Assembly: GCA_947571115.1 (NCBI GenBank)
Contig: CANOWW010000007.1
Location: 1-64,000 of the forward strand
Direction: 5' to 3'
Origin: an uncultured Clostridium sp.
GTDB lineage: Bacteria > Bacillota > Clostridia > TANB77 > CAG-508
Length of the DNA stretch: 64,000 nt
Shown here: in pieces, positions 50,496 to 59,563 of the stretch
Numbering within the stretch: the stretch's first letter is position 1
How the letters are laid out: each line of letters opens with the position of its first letter
Translations under genes and position numbers: made by a program
Notes under the pieces: model-generated
Told to the model about the DNA's origin: nothing
Databases searched by the model: none
The model's input: only the letters and a program-made list of their open reading frames with translations

Positions 50496-52400
50496 ATGAA
50501 AAATAAATTTATATCTGAAATTTTTTTAACAGAAAAATTTGTATCAGAGGAAGCATGGCTTAATTTTATTTTTGAAATTTCTAGATTAAATGGCAGATTT
50601 AGAAAATGGGATATTTTTGTGTTGATTGAGCTTAATACGGTCCGATATTTTGTTCGAACTTCGAGAAAAATCCCACCAGTTATTAGCAATTTAAATGAAT
50701 TTTTATTAAAAACAATTGAACCAAAAGAAAAACTAAATAAAATATTAAAATCATTTTATTTAGTAAAAAATGATGAAAAAAATGTACTTGATATTTATGA
50801 TAAAAATGAAACAAGAAAATCGAGAAAATTAAGAATATCAAAAATTACAATTTTCCCGTATTGTAAAAATAATTTTTTATCAAAAACAAATTTATTTTTT
50901 GAAAATAAAAATGAAAAAATTGTAAAAAAACAAGCATTATTTAATATTCCACAACAATTTTTGAGTATAGATTTTTCAATTTATAGTCGATTTTTTTATA
51001 AAAAAGATGCCATTAAATTTTTGGATATTCAGAAATCTTTGCATTTATTAAAAAGTGACGAAAAAAATAGTATTTTAAAAGTAAATGGTTTTCCTTATTT
51101 AAATGACGAATATTATTTGCATTTAAACAATTATGATTTTGCAAAACATTCCCTAATTGTAGGAGCAAGCGGCTGTGGAAAATCCAAATTTATGAGTTCA
51201 CTCATCAGCAATTTGAAAAATAATTCAGATGCAAATTTGAAATATAAAGTGGTGGTCATTGACCCACATGCAGCTATGGAAGCCGACATCGGTGGGCTGG
51301 AAGACACCACGGTTATTGATTTCAAAAAACCTCAAAATAGCGTCAATTTATTTATGAATTCTGGGAAAGATGTTGTAACTTCCACAGAATTGTTGCTGAC
51401 TTTATTCCAATCTTTGATTGGCGATTTGTACAATTCAAAGCTGGAGCGAGTTTTAAGGCACAGTGTGCATGCATTGTTAGTCAAAAAAGAATTATCGTTT
51501 GCCAATTTAAGGCTCTTGATTTTGGAACCAGAATATCGAAATAATTTGATTAAGAAACTTGAAAATGAGCTTCCAGAAAGCACAGTTGACTTCTTTTTTA
51601 GCGATTTTAATGAGCTCAAAAATCAATCTTATCAAGAAGCGATTGCGCCGATCATTTCATTTATTGACGAAATGCAAATTTTGCCAGTGTTTAATCAGAA
51701 TTCTACCAATTTAAAAAGTATTAAAGAAGTTATTTCAAATCATTTTTTGACGATTTTTTCGCTTGACCAAGTGGCTTTGGGCGAAACGGTAACCAAAACG
51801 ATTGCTGGTTTTATTATGCAACAAATGTTGCAATTGGTTCAGGCATCGGCGTTTGACGAACACATTATTTTTCTCATTGATGAAGTTGCCGTTGTGGAAA
51901 ATCCGATTTTGCGCCGATTTTTATCAGAAGCCAGAAAATACAATCTTTCCTTGATTTTAGCGGGACAATATTTTAATCAAGTGAGCGAGGAACTGCAAAA
52001 AGCGATTTTTGCCAATGTCATCAATTATTACATATTTCGTGTTTCTCGAAGTGACGCGCAACTGCTAGAATCCAATATTCAAATGGAAGTCGCGGTGCGA
52101 AATTCTTATAAATTGCGTATGGAAATTTTGACAGAACTGGCGAATCGAGAATGCATTTTGCGCCTTTGCCGAGAAGGAAAAGTATTGTCTGCGTTTAAAG
52201 GGAGAACGGTAGATTTTACGTCACTTCCCAAAAGCAATAAAAATCAAATTTTGGGTACGGATTTCATTAAAAATGTTCAAAATTTGAACAAAAAAATAAA
52301 AAAAGTTCAAGATTTCAACATAAACAGCAAAATTAGCTTAAAAACATTGATGAAATCGCAATCCACAGGAAGAAAGAAGGTGAATTCAAGTGAAGGATAA
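50496..52400 (+). CDS. HerA/VirB4-like DNA-pumping ATPase (DUF87 type)
   Basis: 634 residues. The N-terminal 215 have no clear motif and are AT-richer than the rest. Walker A G-A-S-G-C-G-K-S is near 223-230 (SLIVGASGCGKSKFM), Walker B FLIDEVAVV near 455, an arginine-finger-like REARKYNLSLILAGQYF region follows. This is the HerA/FtsK-type motor fold, used to move DNA or in secretion. It is coupled to a Cys-rich protein. AAGGAAAATAAAA precedes the ATG. No conjugation genes lie nearby, so a stand-alone motor is more likely than a type IV secretion ATPase. Confidence 0.75.
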   Translation: MKNKFISEIFLTEKFVSEEAWLNFIFEISRLNGRFRKWDIFVLIELNTVRYFVRTSRKIPPVISNLNEFLLKTIEPKEKLNKILKSFYLVKNDEKNVLDIYDKNETRKSRKLRISKITIFPYCKNNFLSKTNLFFENKNEKIVKKQALFNIPQQFLSIDFSIYSRFFYKKDAIKFLDIQKSLHLLKSDEKNSILKVNGFPYLNDEYYLHLNNYDFAKHSLIVGASGCGKSKFMSSLISNLKNNSDANLKYKVVVIDPHAAMEADIGGLEDTTVIDFKKPQNSVNLFMNSGKDVVTSTELLLTLFQSLIGDLYNSKLERVLRHSVHALLVKKELSFANLRLLILEPEYRNNLIKKLENELPESTVDFFFSDFNELKNQSYQEAIAPIISFIDEMQILPVFNQNSTNLKSIKEVISNHFLTIFSLDQVALGETVTKTIAGFIMQQMLQLVQASAFDEHIIFLIDEVAVVENPILRRFLSEARKYNLSLILAGQYFNQVSEELQKAIFANVINYYIFRVSRSDAQLLESNIQMEVAVRNSYKLRMEILTELANRECILRLCREGKVLSAFKGRTVDFTSLPKSNKNQILGTDFIKNVQNLNKKIKKVQDFNINSKISLKTLMKSQSTGRKKVNSSEG

Positions 52401-53088
52401 AGAAGCGCTAGAAACAGTAAATAAAGTATTTATGAGTATTTTTGGGGAGAAAAGTCCTTATGATTTAGAAGGAATTTTGACAGAATTTGCATTTGATATA
52501 AAATTGCCGCAAAAAGTAATAGACAGCACAACAAGGGAGGAAACTTGGAGTTCTTCCATTAATCAGACGAGATTTATTACTCAAGATAATATGGAGAAAT
52601 TCAATAATGGAAATGGCTGGATGCTGAAAAAAAGGGAGATTAGCAGTTTAGAGGAGGTTTTGAAAATTTGGAAAAAAATAAATTATACGACCACAGAAAG
52701 GGTTTATGACTCGACCAATGTTTCCCAAAGTGACACGATTTACAATTGCGAAAATGTGTATCGTTGCAATGATTGCAGAAAATGCAAAAACGCGATTTAC
52801 TTGGATGGTTGCGGGGATTGCGAATTTATAATAGCATCCCAGCGAAGCGGCAATTCGTCATTTTGCCTGCGCGTGGACGATTCCGCCAATTGCACGAGCA
52901 GCTACAACGTGATTTGCAGTGCGAAAATTAGCCATTCATTTTTTATCCAAGATTGCGACAATTTGCATGAATGCATGTTTTGCTCGCATATTTCAAACCG
53001 AAAATATTGCATTGCCAATATGCCATTTGAAAAAGAGGAATATTTTAGCATAAAAGCAGAAATTGTAAAATGGATTTTAGGAAAATGA
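52390..53088 (+). CDS. Cys-rich hypothetical protein, partner of the HerA-like ATPase
   Basis: 232 residues with a cysteine-dense centre (about residues 116-205): CENVYRCNDCRKCKNAIYLDGCGDCEF, later CSAKISHSFFIQDCDNLHECMFCSHISNRKYC. The regular spacing suggests a right-handed beta helix with zinc or disulfide rungs rather than a simple zinc ribbon. GTG 52,390 is preceded by AAGGTG and overlaps the ATPase by 11 bases. Not recognised; fixed coupling to the ATPase suggests a joint role. Confidence 0.72.
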   Translation: MKDKEALETVNKVFMSIFGEKSPYDLEGILTEFAFDIKLPQKVIDSTTREETWSSSINQTRFITQDNMEKFNNGNGWMLKKREISSLEEVLKIWKKINYTTTERVYDSTNVSQSDTIYNCENVYRCNDCRKCKNAIYLDGCGDCEFIIASQRSGNSSFCLRVDDSANCTSSYNVICSAKISHSFFIQDCDNLHECMFCSHISNRKYCIANMPFEKEEYFSIKAEIVKWILGK

Positions 53089-53779
53089 GTTTTTCAATCT
53101 CATCTACAGGCACAAAAGCCGTGTTGTCGGCAAAACGATCGCCCAAATTATCCAGTCTATTCAAATAATCGAAATCGTCGTCTCCGATGCCGATACACTG
53201 GAAGAACCCCTTGTACTTTGCTGATTCACGAAAAGCCATGTCAGATTGTCTTTTATCGTGACAATCGCCGTCTGTGATAACAATGTTGAAGAGCGGATAG
53301 GGACTGTCTTCCTTTGCACGCTCAATTGCCTGTCGTACAAATGGGGCATAATTGGTTCCTTCGGTAATGCTGTACTTGCTTAAAATCTCTCTTTTGACAT
53401 AAGTTGCATAATTCTGCAACGTCATGTCGGCAAGAGGGTAAACACCGTTGCCGAAGGCAGAAACCGGCATAACGTGGTCATCATCGAACAGCACAGCAAC
53501 TGGGAAAATCCTGGTCACTGCATCTTGTACTTTGCCATACTCGAAGCGGCCAGACATGCTGCCAGAAATATCAATATATAACTCAACCCGGCAGATGTGG
53601 TGCGTTAAATCGATATTCTTTTCTTTTTTCAGACTGATGATTTTTTTGTCCAGACATATTTTTGCCTGTTCAAATTTTTCCACGATGATTTCCGGCTTTT
53701 CTTCGCTGAAATTCCGGCTGTTGTTACTGAATTGTTTTCTCTTTAAAAAATCGAATATAATGTCCTCCTTCTGCGCCAC
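53045..53779 (-). pseudogene. Foreign VWA-domain (TerF-like) gene, truncated
   Basis: Reads as a von Willebrand A protein with the MIDAS motif D-I-S-G-S-M-S (VELYIDISGSMSGRFEYG), T at TEGTNY and D in VITDGDCHD. GC content is clearly higher than its surroundings. Its end is lost: after DEIEKL the frame runs into the complement of the preceding gene. Its start is also doubtful: GGAGG lies before an ATT/ATA where the family has an ATG, and the only in-frame start is a GTG 8 codons earlier. A transferred fragment, probably non-functional. Confidence 0.75.
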
Positions 53780-53832
53780 ATGGCGCCCATAAAAGTGTTG
53801 TTAGTTGCAAAATAGGAATATACCTATTTTTA
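53774..53832. other. Hairpins at the 5' end of the VWA fragment
   Basis: GCGCCA, CA, TGGCGC (53,774-53,787) and AAAATAGG, AATATA, CCTATTTT (about 53,811-53,832). They may mark the edge of the inserted segment. Confidence 0.5.
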
Positions 53833-53922
53833 ATGACAAAGATATTATACTATACTTTACATAATTTGTAAATGTTTTTTTCTGAATTTCAAAATGATAG
53901 GGGCACGAGGCATCGTGTCTTT

Positions 53923-54066
53923 TAAAAATATAAAATGTATTTTACAAAAGTGTTAAAAATGATAAAAGTATAAAATAAATTTTACAAAAGTAGTAAAAAT
54001 ACAGAAATATAAAATAAACTTTATAAAAATAATTAAAAAGATATTTTTGTAAAGTTTATTTTACAA
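53923..54066. repeat. Three direct and one inverted AT-rich repeat
   Basis: Three diverged units of about 31 bases (ATATAAAATNNATTTTACAAAAG-like) at 53,923, 53,964 and 54,003, with period about 40, then an inverted unit at 54,046-54,066. The last pair forms a stem of about 19 bases. The rest of 53,780-54,137 holds no gene. Confidence 0.65.
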
Positions 54067-54137
54067 AATTGCAAAACTATTACTTAGCATATTTTTAAGC
54101 GATTGCTAGAAATTTCCTTTACTTTTGCATTTTCGTG

Positions 54138-54146
54138 TGATATAAT
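54138..54146 (+). promoter_or_regulatory. Extended -10 promoter of the cell-surface sugar operon
   Basis: TG-A-TATAAT, 25 bases before the ATG at 54,171; no good -35. Confidence 0.6.
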
Positions 54147-54170
54147 GCAAATAAAAAATCGAGGAAAAAA

Positions 54171-55271
54171 ATGAAATACGACTATTTGATTGTTGGGAGT
54201 GGATTGTTTGGGGCAGTTTTTGCGCATGAGGCGCATAAAAAAGGAAAAAAATGCCTTGTGATTGACAAACGTTCCCATATAGCAGGAAATATTTTTACAG
54301 AAAAAATCGAAGAAATTGATGTACATCAATACGGAGCTCATATTTTTCATACAAGTGACCGTAAAGTGTGGGACTATGTCAACCAATTTGCAGAATTCAA
54401 TCGTTACACCAATTCGCCCATTGCGAGGTACCAAAATGAAGTTTACAATCTGCCATTTAATATGAACACTTTTAGCAAACTCTGGGGCGTTTTTACGCCA
54501 GAAGAAGCAAAACAAAAAATTACGGAAGAACTGCAAGAAGTAAACATAGATGAGCCGCGAAATCTGGAAGAACAAGCGATTAAATTGGTCGGAGAAACGA
54601 TTTATGAAAAATTGGTAAAAGGTTATACGGAAAAGCAATGGGGCAAGCGTGCGACGGAACTACCGGCGTTTATTATTAAAAGGTTGCCAGTACGTTTTAC
54701 TTATGATAATAATTATTTTAATGATTTGTATCAGGGAATTCCGGTGGAAGGCTACACGAAAATGGTTGAAAAAATGCTTTCTGGGATAGAAATTCGCTTG
54801 AATTGCGATTATTTTGCGCATCAAAAAGAGCTCGAAAATAGTGCGGATAAAATCATTTTTACGGGACCTATTGACCAATTTTACAATTATCAGTTTGGGG
54901 AATTGGAATATCGTAGTTTGAGATTTGAGCATGAAATATTAGATGTTCAGAATTATCAAGGCAATAGCGTGGTCAATTTTACAGAATACGAAATTCCTTA
55001 CACGAGAATTATTGAACATAAACATTTTACGTTTGGAACACAGCCTAAAACGGTCATAACCAAGGAATACCCAGATTCTTGGACACGTGAAAAAGAGCCG
55101 TATTATCCGGTAAACGATGCGAAAAATAATGCGTTATATAAGCAATATCAAAAATTGGCTGATGTGGATACAAAGGTGATTTTCGGGGGCAGATTGGGGC
55201 AATATCAATATTATGATATGGACAAAGTTATTCAGCAAGCATTAGATGTTTGCCACAGGATGTTGAAATAA
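54171..55271 (+). CDS. glf: UDP-galactopyranose mutase
   Basis: 366 residues, the usual length. FAD-binding start YDYLIVGSGLFGAVFAHEA; HQYGAHIFHTSDRKVWDYVN is the active-site loop; Trp and Arg residues for substrate are in EKQWGKRATELPAFIIKRLPVRFTYDNNYFND; the end is GRLGQYQYYDMDKVIQQAL. It converts UDP-galactopyranose to UDP-galactofuranose for surface glycans. First gene of an operon with a glycosyltransferase and a membrane protein. CGAGG precedes the ATG. Confidence 0.96.
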   Translation: MKYDYLIVGSGLFGAVFAHEAHKKGKKCLVIDKRSHIAGNIFTEKIEEIDVHQYGAHIFHTSDRKVWDYVNQFAEFNRYTNSPIARYQNEVYNLPFNMNTFSKLWGVFTPEEAKQKITEELQEVNIDEPRNLEEQAIKLVGETIYEKLVKGYTEKQWGKRATELPAFIIKRLPVRFTYDNNYFNDLYQGIPVEGYTKMVEKMLSGIEIRLNCDYFAHQKELENSADKIIFTGPIDQFYNYQFGELEYRSLRFEHEILDVQNYQGNSVVNFTEYEIPYTRIIEHKHFTFGTQPKTVITKEYPDSWTREKEPYYPVNDAKNNALYKQYQKLADVDTKVIFGGRLGQYQYYDMDKVIQQALDVCHRMLK

Positions 55272-55285
55272 GGAAGGAACAATAA

Positions 55286-56008
55286 ATGGAGAAATTATTC
55301 ATAGTTATACCTGTTTACAATGAAGAGGCAAATATCAAAGCAGTGATTGAAGATTGGTATCCCATTGTGGAAAAGCATAATGGAAATGGGAAATCTCGCT
55401 TAGTTGTGATTGACGATGGAAGCAAAGACAATACGTATTCCATTATCGAAGAATGTGCGAAAAAATATCCTTTGATAAAAGCCATTACTAAGCCAAATGA
55501 AGGACATGGAGCCACGATTTGGTATGGATATCATGATGCCATTCAAAATGGAGCAGATTATATTTTTCAAACCGATTCTGACGGACAAACGTTGCCAAGC
55601 GAATTTGAGCAATTTTGGGATTGCAAAGAAGATTACGAAATGGTCATTGGCAACCGCAGCAAAAGAGAAGACGGTTTTTCACGATATCTTGTGACAAAAG
55701 TGTTAAAAATTGTTTTGAAATTATGTTTTGGGGTTACGGTAACAGATGCGAATACGCCATTTCGTTTAATGAAGGCAGATGTGCTAAAAGAAAACTTAAA
55801 ATGGATGCCGCCGAAATTTAATTTATGTAATGTGATTATTTCTGTTATTTATGCGAAGAAAAATTATCGTGTAAAATATATGCCAATCACGTTCAGACCA
55901 AGGCAGGGCGGCGTTAATTCCATCAATTTAAAGAAAATTTTTAAAATTGGTTGGCAGGCGGTCAAAGATTTTTGTAAAATCAATCAAACATTAAAGGAAA
56001 TAGAATAA
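55286..56008 (+). CDS. Family 2 glycosyltransferase (dolichol-phosphate-mannose synthase-like)
   Basis: 240 residues. GT-A fold with VIPVYNEEANI, VIDDGSKDNTY (D-D-G), FQTDSDGQ as D-x-D, and a final RPRQGGVNSINLKKI. It transfers a sugar from a nucleotide sugar to a lipid or glycan carrier at the inner face of the membrane. It lies 14 bases after glf and one base before the membrane protein, so all three form one unit. Confidence 0.9.
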   Translation: MEKLFIVIPVYNEEANIKAVIEDWYPIVEKHNGNGKSRLVVIDDGSKDNTYSIIEECAKKYPLIKAITKPNEGHGATIWYGYHDAIQNGADYIFQTDSDGQTLPSEFEQFWDCKEDYEMVIGNRSKREDGFSRYLVTKVLKIVLKLCFGVTVTDANTPFRLMKADVLKENLKWMPPKFNLCNVIISVIYAKKNYRVKYMPITFRPRQGGVNSINLKKIFKIGWQAVKDFCKINQTLKEIE

Positions 56009-56009
56009 A

Positions 56010-58136
56010 ATGAAGAAAAAACAGAAAATTGGGCTTTGTTTGGGATTTGTAGCAATTTTACTGATATGTATTTTTATGCTATATCGAGCCACAAAAAAGC
56101 TAACTTATATAGAATACGAAAAATTGGGCACAAATTGTGAAAGCGTTTTGGAGATGAATAACAATGATTTCACAATTGAGCAAGAATTCAAAATTCCTTA
56201 TGCAATGTTTCAAGGCATTAGCTTGTCGATTGGGACATATGGCAGAGAAAATAATTCCAGATATGAAACTATTATTATGGATAAAACCACCAGTCAGCAA
56301 GTGGCGTCATTCGAATTTAATACCAGTCAGGTAAAAGATGATGAGCCATACAGGTTGCTGCTGGATTTTCCAAAAGAAGTGGACAACACGCATCTGTTTT
56401 CAGTTGTGATAAAAGCCAAAACGGGAGTCAATGGCGAAAATGGTGTGGCGTTTTATGCCGATAAAAATGCAGAAAATAGCGAAAATTTGTTTTATAATGG
56501 CAAAACTTATGACGCTGATTTATGTATGGAAATTTTTGGTGGCAATCCAGACATTTTTTGGTTTTTGGTGACACTTGGTTTAGTGCTTTTTGTGCTAGTT
56601 TGGCTGGGTTATATCATTCATTTGGCAATGCATCAAAAATCTATTAGGCAAAGTGCATTTGTACAAGCTGGATTATTAGGAATGATTATTTTTGCAGGAT
56701 TAGCCGTATTTTCCGGCATGGAAACCTTTGGCGACGAAGTAGATAACATGATTGGTGGAATGTTAATAGCTAAAGGCCGTGTTTTATATGTTGATTATTA
56801 CACGCAACATACGCCTCTGATGTACTTTTTGTGTGCTGTGTTTTCGTTTTTGCAGGCAGGTTCTGTCGAACAATTTCGCTTACTTTATGATGACGTAATC
56901 GCAATTGCCTATATGGTGTTATACTTGCGCCATAAAGACAACTTTGGCAAAATGAAAATGGCACTTTTGCCAATGCTACAAATCACATTTGGGCTAATAC
57001 TTGGCAAAGAAACGCTTATGGTGCTAAGCGATAATATACAAGCAATTTGCATGATAGCTCTGCTATTGGAATTTTTGCAATATCTAAAAGACGAAAAACT
57101 AGACTGGAAACGTTCTATCATTGTTGCCATCAGCATTTTTGGTAGCTTTACAGCAGCGTTTGTAAGTATTTATGCGATTTTTGCGATTTGTGTAGGTGTT
57201 TTTAGCAAAGAAATTTTATATTGGAAGCAGCAAAAAGCCATTTCTCTTAAAAAACTTTTGGCAAGATATTGGAAACTTGTAATAGCTTGTACGGCTCCAT
57301 TTATGATTTGGTTTGTTTATTTGATAGTCACTCATTCGATAGGAGGCTTTTACGAGCAGGCTTTTCAATTCAATACAGAAGTGTATTCGTATTATTTAGT
57401 AGGTGGCTTTGGAAGCAACATTTTTCAACCATTTTTTATCGGTATGACTAATTTTGTGCAAATCCTTCCTAATGCAATCGGTAACCTCATAGAAAATCAA
57501 GCAGTTGTGTTTTCTTTAATAAAAGGCATTTTGGGTGTGTATATGCTGATTTTGCTGGGCACTACTTGGCGAAAAAAAGAATATTTAAAAACGGTTATTC
57601 TGTTTTTGTTTATTAGTTTTGGTTTTACAAGAACCAGTGAAAGTTTTCATGAAATTGCAACATGGAGCATAATCGTAACAATTCTCTTGTTACAAATAGA
57701 TTTTGGCGAAATGACAAAAACGTCCCAAGTGATTTTGGCATTTGTTATTATTTGCCTGTTGGGCAACTATATGAGCCATTTGACAACATATTTGTTTCAA
57801 GAAAAACAGCCGATTTCGGCACTTGACCAAATGGTTATTTCCCAAACAAACGAGGGAGAAGAGATATTTTACGACATTTATTCTAATTCTTCTGTGTATT
57901 TGATTTATAAAAATAGACTGCCAATCAATCGTTTGGGCTTTATTTTGCCGTGGTATATGGATTGGTATGAGCTGGATACGATTGACGATTTAACAAGAAA
58001 AAAGCCAAAACTTGTGGTGTATGACGAAGATTTAAAAGCGTGGGAAATTTCGGGTTATGACGATTATTTGCGAAAATTCTTGCATGAAAATTACGAACAA
58101 ATCAAAGAAAATCGCAAAATTTGGGTTTTAAAGTAA
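56010..58136 (+). CDS. Multi-pass membrane glycosyltransferase-like protein (GT39/ArnT type)
   Basis: 708 residues. A first helix at about 7-28, an outer beta domain (to 165) and about 11 further transmembrane helices; GMETFGDEVDNMIGGMLIAKGRVLYVDYYTQHTPLMYF contains the acidic D-E-x-D motif of the first loop of polyprenyl-phosphate glycosyltransferases. It ends in a cytoplasmic or outer soluble tail. Coupled to the GT2 gene, which probably makes its polyprenyl-phosphate sugar donor. Product: surface glycan or glycoprotein decoration. Confidence 0.78.
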   Translation: MKKKQKIGLCLGFVAILLICIFMLYRATKKLTYIEYEKLGTNCESVLEMNNNDFTIEQEFKIPYAMFQGISLSIGTYGRENNSRYETIIMDKTTSQQVASFEFNTSQVKDDEPYRLLLDFPKEVDNTHLFSVVIKAKTGVNGENGVAFYADKNAENSENLFYNGKTYDADLCMEIFGGNPDIFWFLVTLGLVLFVLVWLGYIIHLAMHQKSIRQSAFVQAGLLGMIIFAGLAVFSGMETFGDEVDNMIGGMLIAKGRVLYVDYYTQHTPLMYFLCAVFSFLQAGSVEQFRLLYDDVIAIAYMVLYLRHKDNFGKMKMALLPMLQITFGLILGKETLMVLSDNIQAICMIALLLEFLQYLKDEKLDWKRSIIVAISIFGSFTAAFVSIYAIFAICVGVFSKEILYWKQQKAISLKKLLARYWKLVIACTAPFMIWFVYLIVTHSIGGFYEQAFQFNTEVYSYYLVGGFGSNIFQPFFIGMTNFVQILPNAIGNLIENQAVVFSLIKGILGVYMLILLGTTWRKKEYLKTVILFLFISFGFTRTSESFHEIATWSIIVTILLLQIDFGEMTKTSQVILAFVIICLLGNYMSHLTTYLFQEKQPISALDQMVISQTNEGEEIFYDIYSNSSVYLIYKNRLPINRLGFILPWYMDWYELDTIDDLTRKKPKLVVYDEDLKAWEISGYDDYLRKFLHENYEQIKENRKIWVLK

Positions 58137-58153
58137 AAAATTGACATAACACT

Positions 58154-58209
58154 TGCAAAATATGGTAAACTATGGTATAATGATATTAAGTACCATAGTT
58201 TTTTTGCTG
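58154..58209 (+). promoter_or_regulatory. Promoter nested in a terminator
   Basis: TTGCAA, 17 bases, TATAAT; the -10 sits inside the hairpin AAACTATGGTA...TACCATAGTTT plus T-run. Read-through from the upstream operon would be stopped, while transcripts started here lose the left stem. Confidence 0.65.
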
Positions 58210-58245
58210 CGCGCAAAAAAACTTTTATCAAAAAACTTTAGAAAA

Positions 58246-58276
58246 ATTCCTCCGCACTTGCGGGGGTAGGAGGAGA
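58246..58276 (+). promoter_or_regulatory. Possible ribosome-site masking hairpin
   Basis: TTCCTCC lies before CCGCA-CT-TGCGG and the ribosome site GGAGGAG, to which it is complementary. Confidence 0.4.
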
Positions 58277-58280
58277 GAAA

Positions 58281-59459
58281 ATGTCATCAAAGATGAAAGA
58301 TTTGTATTATTTCTTTGGAGGTGAGGTAGATAGTCAAGATATTCTGGCACGGAAGCGCCGAGAAAGAGCAGTAAAAAACACTACGAAAGTTTCATTTACA
58401 AGCGTAATGTCAATGGCTCTTGTTGCTGGTTTAGTAACTACTCCAGTGGTTTGTTCAGCCGCTCAGCGGCAACCACAGGAAAAGGCAGAACAAACAGCAT
58501 TGGAAGAATTGCTGAATTTTGAACCCAAAACAGAGGAGATTTCTCTGCAAGAACAGATTGATTCTTTTGTTTTTTGGGGAAGAATGCAGCAAGTTGAGCG
58601 TAATATGGAAGCGCAAAAACTGATGGAAGAGGCTGTAAAGGCAGAAGAGAAAGCGAGAATTCAGGCAGAAAACTTTGTTTCGACAATGCAGGAGATGACG
58701 GTAGAGGGAAAATTGTCAGTAAAGCTGGCAAAAATCTCGGATAATTTGAATTCTCTATCTGCTTTAACAGAACATCCAGAACAGGCAGAAAAATTAGAAG
58801 CTAAAATTGCTTCTCAGATGAAGCGCTTAAAAGAGTGCTTCTCGGAATACCCGAGACAGTTTGAGAGCTTGAAGCTTTCTTTGAAATCTGAGCGAAAGCG
58901 TTTGAAAATTTACCAGCAGCTCAGAAAAGAATACGAAGAGGCTTTAGAGAAGCGCCGTCAAGAGATTGAGAGTGTGAGAAGTTTTTATCATTCTTTTTCT
59001 CGATATGCGGATGTGTCTGGACGTATGGGTATCTCGAAAGAGCACTTTCGGCAAATCATGTACTCTATACCGTATGGAAATGCCTCAGTTTTTCGGAACA
59101 ATGCGGACTTTTTATGGGAACTTTCTGAAAAATATGGGCTTAATGAATTTTTGCTGCCAGGGATTTGTGCTTGGGAGTCAGGCTGGGCAGCGGATCCGAT
59201 AGAGGCGAATAATTTTTCGTCTCAGAGAAAGAATGACGGTTCCTACTTCTCTTATGAGAGTGAGTATGCAGGAATTGAGGCAGTAGCGAGTAATCTTGCT
59301 GGAAATTATTTGCCAGTGAATGGGAAGTATTATAATGGCAAGAGTTTAATGGGGATTAATATTTTGTACTGCCAGCCAGATCCAAATCGGGAATGGGCTG
59401 GAGGAGTATCGGACTGTATGAGAATGATTGCAAGGGAATATCTTGCAACACTCGAATAG
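58281..59459 (+). CDS. Secreted coiled-coil protein with lysozyme-fold (glucosaminidase-like) domain
   Basis: 392 residues. A long signal region (about 30-60, VSFTSVMSMALVAGLVTTPVVCSA), a coiled coil (about 65-240) and a C-terminal lysozyme-like domain (about 255-390) with Glu in LPGICAWESGWAADPIEANNF, as in GH73/transglycosylase folds, and YAGIEAVASNLAGNYL. It uses CGG for Arg several times, unlike most neighbours. Probable wall hydrolase, related to the gene at 62,938. Confidence 0.78.
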   Translation: MSSKMKDLYYFFGGEVDSQDILARKRRERAVKNTTKVSFTSVMSMALVAGLVTTPVVCSAAQRQPQEKAEQTALEELLNFEPKTEEISLQEQIDSFVFWGRMQQVERNMEAQKLMEEAVKAEEKARIQAENFVSTMQEMTVEGKLSVKLAKISDNLNSLSALTEHPEQAEKLEAKIASQMKRLKECFSEYPRQFESLKLSLKSERKRLKIYQQLRKEYEEALEKRRQEIESVRSFYHSFSRYADVSGRMGISKEHFRQIMYSIPYGNASVFRNNADFLWELSEKYGLNEFLLPGICAWESGWAADPIEANNFSSQRKNDGSYFSYESEYAGIEAVASNLAGNYLPVNGKYYNGKSLMGINILYCQPDPNREWAGGVSDCMRMIAREYLATLE

Positions 59460-59478
59460 TTTCTCTGAAATGAAAATC

Positions 59479-59520
59479 GTCAAATGCTAGAAATTTTAGG
59501 CATTTGACGGTTTTATTTTT
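59479..59520 (+). terminator. Rho-independent terminator
   Basis: CGTCAAATGC / GCATTTGACG, 12-base loop, T-rich end. Confidence 0.9.
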
Positions 59521-59563
59521 TTATGTTATAATCCAATAAAAGATAAAGTGAAAGGGAATTGCA

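Noticed and set aside
50496..52400. Conjugation ATPase for the 18-38 kb element
   Set aside because: It lies 12 kb outside the exact element borders and no mating-pore genes accompany it.
53448..53792. Open frame on the + strand across the VWA fragment
   Set aside because: The minus frame has the MIDAS motif and family match; the + frame is a shadow with no ribosome site.
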